NCBI GenBank assembly: GCA_946965045.2 | Contig: OX337236.1 | Location: forward strand, 3,100,001 to 3,164,000 | Length of the DNA stretch: 64,000 nt | Reading direction: 5' to 3' | Source of the DNA: Epithemia pelagica | Taxonomy: Eukaryota > Bacillariophyta > Bacillariophyceae > Surirellales > Surirellaceae | Shown here: piece by piece, positions 60,701-64,000 of the stretch | How the letters are laid out: every line of letters starts with the position of its first letter | Position numbering within the stretch: the stretch's first letter is position 1 | Notes under the pieces: generated by a model | The model's database searches: none | The model's input: only the letters and a program-made list of their open reading frames with translations | Told to the model about the DNA's origin: nothing | Program-made: the position numbers and the translations under genes

Positions 60701-62125
60701 TGGGAAGAAGGCTTCCAAACCATGCCCACGGCAGTCGGCTATATGCTGGAAATCTTGCTCAACTCTGGATATGTCGTCGCACTCTATCTTCTCAATGTGG
60801 TAAGTCCGATACATGCCGAATGCCGAGAGACGGTATCACGGAGGAAGACGGCAAACACTCATGATACTTTCTTGTTGAGCGCAGTTTGTTCTGTTTGGCA
60901 GCGAGGACGCCTTTGAGATCTTAGGTAATGTGGTGTTGTTTGAGTTTGTGTATTCAATTGACGAAAATGTGGTGAGTTCCGAATGGTGGGATGATAATCG
61001 AAGGTACCTGAAAGCTGGCACGGTCGAAATGATTATGTCGCTGTTCATTCGTGGATGGGAAAACCATAGTATTGATACCTTTGTGGATCACTTTGCCGAC
61101 TATGTTGGAAGCGACCATATTGGCCACGAGTACTTGGAGAATATCAAGGAACGACTGACAGAGATTGTAGATCCCAAACGGAACCCAAAGTTTCTGTACG
61201 TGAACAGTACTTCACGGTATGATTGTCCTTCAGAATTAGACGAAGAGTTGTTGCCCTTGTCACAAAGAATCCGCTTTGATTTGCACGAATGTATGGGCCC
61301 AAATGCTTCCGCGAAGCAAGCTCAATTTGGACCTTCCGGCATTGCCTTTGTTCCAAATCCACGAACTCCTCTCTTTCAGAAGCACGCCAAACTGCGATCA
61401 TGGAGGCTTTGGAACCATGTATTGTTTGTTGCTCCTCCATTGAATCAGCGGCCTACTACAGACTTTACCTGTCCTTCGACGGAAAAAGACGTGACAGATT
61501 TTCGTCGTTCACCTCGATCCAACCAACAGCTCGTGAACAAGTTTTTGAGTGATTCAGACTTCAGTCTCGAAGAAGAAAAAGAGATTGTCGTTGAAAAGGC
61601 ATCGCCAGCTACTGAGTCCAATGCATTTCCTTGGATTGATGGCACAAAGGGACCAATTGTACCACGTTCTTTTGAGTCCCCTGGTTGCATCAAACTGAAT
61701 AGCTTTGCGTATCCATCATCGAGCGTGACGAGTCAACATTATGTTGCGTATCGCAGTAAGAGCGCTCGTCCCTGGTCGCATATCCACCAGTTTAATACTT
61801 TGTCCAATTGGAAGGATCGAATTGCCCATTTGCTTGAAACAAAAAATTTCCGGGTAAGTGTGGTCAAGGCATCCATTTGGGTTGCTTGCATGAAATGGCC
61901 AACAGTCTCTGACTTGCGTCCTGGGTCTTCTTTCTATTGCATCGCAGACGACTATGGAAGGTCTGTCGGTTCCTCTTTATCGTTATCACAGTCATGTCAT
62001 GGATTTGTTTTGCCTTGTTCTTTCCGGCAGTCATTTTCTTCATTGTGGCATCCTTTACTCCATTCTATTGTCTTGTCAACTCTGAAGTTGGTGATGCTGA
62101 TTCGGAACATTGCTGGGCCTTTTAA
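57707..62125 (+). pseudogene. Family X: very large polytopic membrane protein, copy 2 (near full length, damaged)
   Basis: Proposed exons: 57707-59535, 59684-59739, 59814-60382, 60476-60799, 60906-61853, 61961-62125. Introns 1-3 begin GTACGT and 4-5 GTAAGT; all end AG and keep the frame. The N-terminal about 600 residues are cytosolic, with poly-Gln, then folded parts (WQALYHFCRDQNC; ALCALIELTQTPRYKPFQMN). Hydrophobic helices follow: TAMLGAGFWDAAIVVILQ, LMLALALFYYAYKIF, MLEILLNSGYVVALYLLNV and, last, FLFIVITVMSWICFALFF plus PAVIFFIVASF. A long polar domain (YLKAG to ETKNFR) precedes the last pair. Damage: frame changes in the poly-Gln tract (about 57900) and near 58510, TGA at 60033-60035 where copy 1 has TGG, and a one-base shift at a T-run (60319-60324) shared with copy 1. 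The family is unrecognised; an ion-channel or transporter role is only a guess. Confidence 0.6.
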
Positions 62126-62257
62126 GCAACGCTATTTGGCTCAGGCGAACGGAGACAATGACAATGAAGCTTCGGGACCTTGCTGGGTGTTCAGGCCGGT
62201 GCATTCGGCCGAATCAATTTGTTCGACGATAGCATTCATAAAACCTTACTCAGTACC

Positions 62258-62660
62258 GCCTACAATATAATAATATTAGAAAACCGCATAGTGTATGTTT
62301 GCGTGACATCATAATATGGTGTATTTTGAATGAGAGAGTGAATTTAAAAAAGAGAGAGAGAACCGGTAGTAGTTTGGAGTTTGGTGACAACTGCCATAAG
62401 AGGGTGGTACAAACACGACAACCACAACAATATGGGAAAAATATAGAGATCCAACACAAGCCATGGATCCGTCCACATGACTCGCGTGTCTTGGTGTGTC
62501 TTATTGTCGTCGTCCTTGTTGTTGTTGATGGGTTACATCGCCTACCCGTTGTGGTTGTTGGGATGATTATGGTTGTGGTCCATCCAATTGCAATCCAATG
62601 CCTCGAGCTGCATCATTGGTCCTTAGTGACATGATCCTCTAAAAGGGTCAAAATTTCATG
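62258..62660 (-). repeat. Kinase 3'-end repeat, copy K5
   Basis: Inverted copy running from the CTACAATATAATAATATTAG end to AAAAGGGTCAAAATTTCATG. It keeps the GATGCAGCTCGAGGCATTGG-type kinase coding end, but no Kelch gene follows. The Kelch-proximal flank of other copies (AAATTTCATGAC) is present, so the Kelch part was probably deleted. Confidence 0.7.
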
Positions 62661-63048
62661 ACATCAACATGACAACTCTGTTGCAAACCCCCTGTGTATT
62701 CAAATATCAGTCCCTGTACAATACAGTACAAATAAGTACCGGTAATGCGCGCCGTTACCGACCGTTCTTCCTTTATTACCGCCTGCCGCCGGAGAGGAGT
62801 GAAATGAGGGACTTTCATGACAGACGTTCGGAGAAACTTTCAAAAATTAGACTGACATTCGGACAGACCATCCAGTGACCGTCGATGTCTCCATTACTTG
62901 ACTCTTCTTAAAGAAAATGACCCTAGTTGTCTTGTCAGTGCCACTTCAACTGCATTCCCAAGTTTAACCCTATCCCTAAAAACGAAAGTTTCCCCGAATG
63001 TCTCTCATTTCGCTATAAAGGCCTGAAAAAGTCAAATGAAAGACTTTC

Positions 63049-63105
63049 GGATAGCTTTTTGAGAGACGTTCGGAGTTTTAGGATAGCTTTTTGAGAGACT
63101 TTCGG
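63049..63105. repeat. Direct repeat, two copies of about 25 bp
   Basis: GGATAGCTTTTTGAGAGAC plus (G/T)TTCGG occurs at 63049-63073 and 63081-63105, 32 bp apart. Related GACTTTCGG/GACGTTCGG words occur at 62812-62860. Confidence 0.7.
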
Positions 63106-63309
63106 GAAAACTTTTGATCCCCGTACACTACTATATAATGAACCCAACCAGCAACGAATTGTGGGCACAATACTACGAGTACTTACGAGCTCCACCGGAC
63201 TGACATTGTTACAGCAGTAGCCCGTGCTTTTCAAGGCCTCCAGTGTTTTCTCTATAGTGATTCTATTTTCGTAGGAAGACCACTACGGTCATTTTGCACT
63301 GCATAACAC

Positions 63310-63640
63310 CACAATGGCACACTCAAGCCGGTGTGCAACTCCAACGAAAGGTCCTAGCACTCCTCCGACCATCAAGGAGTCTTCGGAATCAAGTGTACCG
63401 TGATGGGTGAAAAGGGCGGCATTGAGTTGGCGAGTTTGATCGACCTACAAGAACATTTGGAAAGACTTCCACTTTGGGGGTGGAAGGTCGCGACGAGATG
63501 ATCGTCATTGGAGATGGATTATGATGGAACGAACGAAGATTGCAGGGAGGGACGACAATGGATGCTTTGGTATGGATGGATGAGGCGTAGGAGAGCAACG
63601 GCAAGGACACACGGCAATCAACTGGAGGATTTCGAAGCAA
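63310..63640. repeat. Dispersed repeat R3, copy b
   Basis: Similar to 48950-49320 with the same order of shared words. It is separated from the secreted-protein gene by about 185 bp. Confidence 0.6.
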
Positions 63641-63825
63641 CCAAAAAAACTATTTATCCGAAAGTCCTTCTATATGTTCCTCTAAAAGTCCCTCATTTCC
63701 CTATTCCCATAAAACAGGATTTCCGAACCTTCGCAATTCAAAGCTGATCTCATTGATTCTACTTTGTTCAAAGGTATCATCATCTTCTGTCTCTTTATCT
63801 CCACGTCCCACCGAGCGTATCGAAA

Positions 63826-64000
63826 ATGAAGTTATTGCTGCATCTTCTGGTAGTGCTCCTCACTGCGGCTCCTATCGGCGCCGTTCCTCTCAAGGACCGC
63901 GATCTGCCGTGGGGATTCCTCGTGAGTGAATTGAGCCCTACGGCTGGGTTCGTCGATGAAACCAGCAACCAGAACTACATCGATCAGTGTTCGCCCGAGT
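63826..64000 (+). CDS. Secreted protein, N-terminal part (runs off right edge)
   Basis: ATG 63826 opens MKLLLHLLVVLLTAAPIGA, a textbook signal peptide with a likely cleavage after Gly-Ala or Ala-Val. The mature part begins with acidic/polar sequence (DRDLPWGFLVSELSP) and continues open to base 64000. A GTGAGT at about 63930 could be an intron donor, but the frame stays open beyond it. The family cannot be told from about 58 residues. Confidence 0.6.
   Translation, partial: MKLLLHLLVVLLTAAPIGAVPLKDRDLPWGFLVSELSPTAGFVDETSNQNYIDQCSPE

Larger units (their letters stand above)
62661..63825. other. Intergenic region with short repeats
   Basis: About 1.2 kb without a gene I can support. It contains the direct repeat at 63049-63105, scattered GA(C/G)(A/T)TTCGG motifs (62820-63110), and repeat R3b. 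Confidence 0.4.

Overview
The window looks like nuclear DNA of a diatom, probably a raphid pennate. Genes are separated by ordinary intergenic stretches, coding runs are rich in Ser/Thr/Gln/Asn, and introns are short (58-190 nt where resolved) with GT-AG ends. A Ty1/copia element carrying three ORFs sits in the middle. The species cannot be fixed from the sequence alone.

Left part (1-20 kb) is conserved single-copy gene space. It holds the 3' end of a DDAH gene, a 1565-residue phosphoinositide phospholipase C, an MFS metabolite:H+ symporter with one intron, a large Ser/Thr/Lys-rich membrane protein, a three-exon RanBP1, and a two-exon CaMK-like protein kinase.

The middle (20-33.5 kb) is a Kelch-repeat gene split by a complete 10.8-kb Copia retrotransposon (21636-32447, minus strand). 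The LTRs are 721 bp and I find no difference between them. A 5-bp target duplication (GCTAA) flanks the element. The half-tRNA-iMet primer site and polypurine tract are intact. Gag and a second unknown ORF share one frame and are separated by a single TAA. Pol lies after about 0.95 kb of strongly palindromic DNA, and its N terminus carries hydrophobic, membrane-like segments.

The right part (33.5-64 kb) is a mosaic of segmental duplications and decaying genes. A recurrent unit (truncated DDAH 5' end, divergent spacer, Kelch gene, then a copy of the kinase gene's 3' end) occurs in both orientations. Of four Kelch copies, one is intact (C), one ends early (D), one is frameshifted (B) and one is split by the retrotransposon (A). 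A family of very large polytopic membrane proteins (here called X) occurs as a near full-length but damaged copy and as an internally deleted copy. The deleted copy is fused to a TKL-kinase fragment and a fucosyltransferase fragment. Between these lie a GT10 fucosyltransferase, a two-domain VOC gene broken by a 13-nt tandem duplication, a sulfotransferase relic, a Crinkler-like P-loop/nuclease gene, and a partial secreted-protein gene at the right edge.

DDAH (methylarginine degradation), PLC and RanBP1 are housekeeping or signalling genes with no operon-like link. The common theme from 20 kb on is duplication and gene-fragment shuffling with recent retrotransposition.
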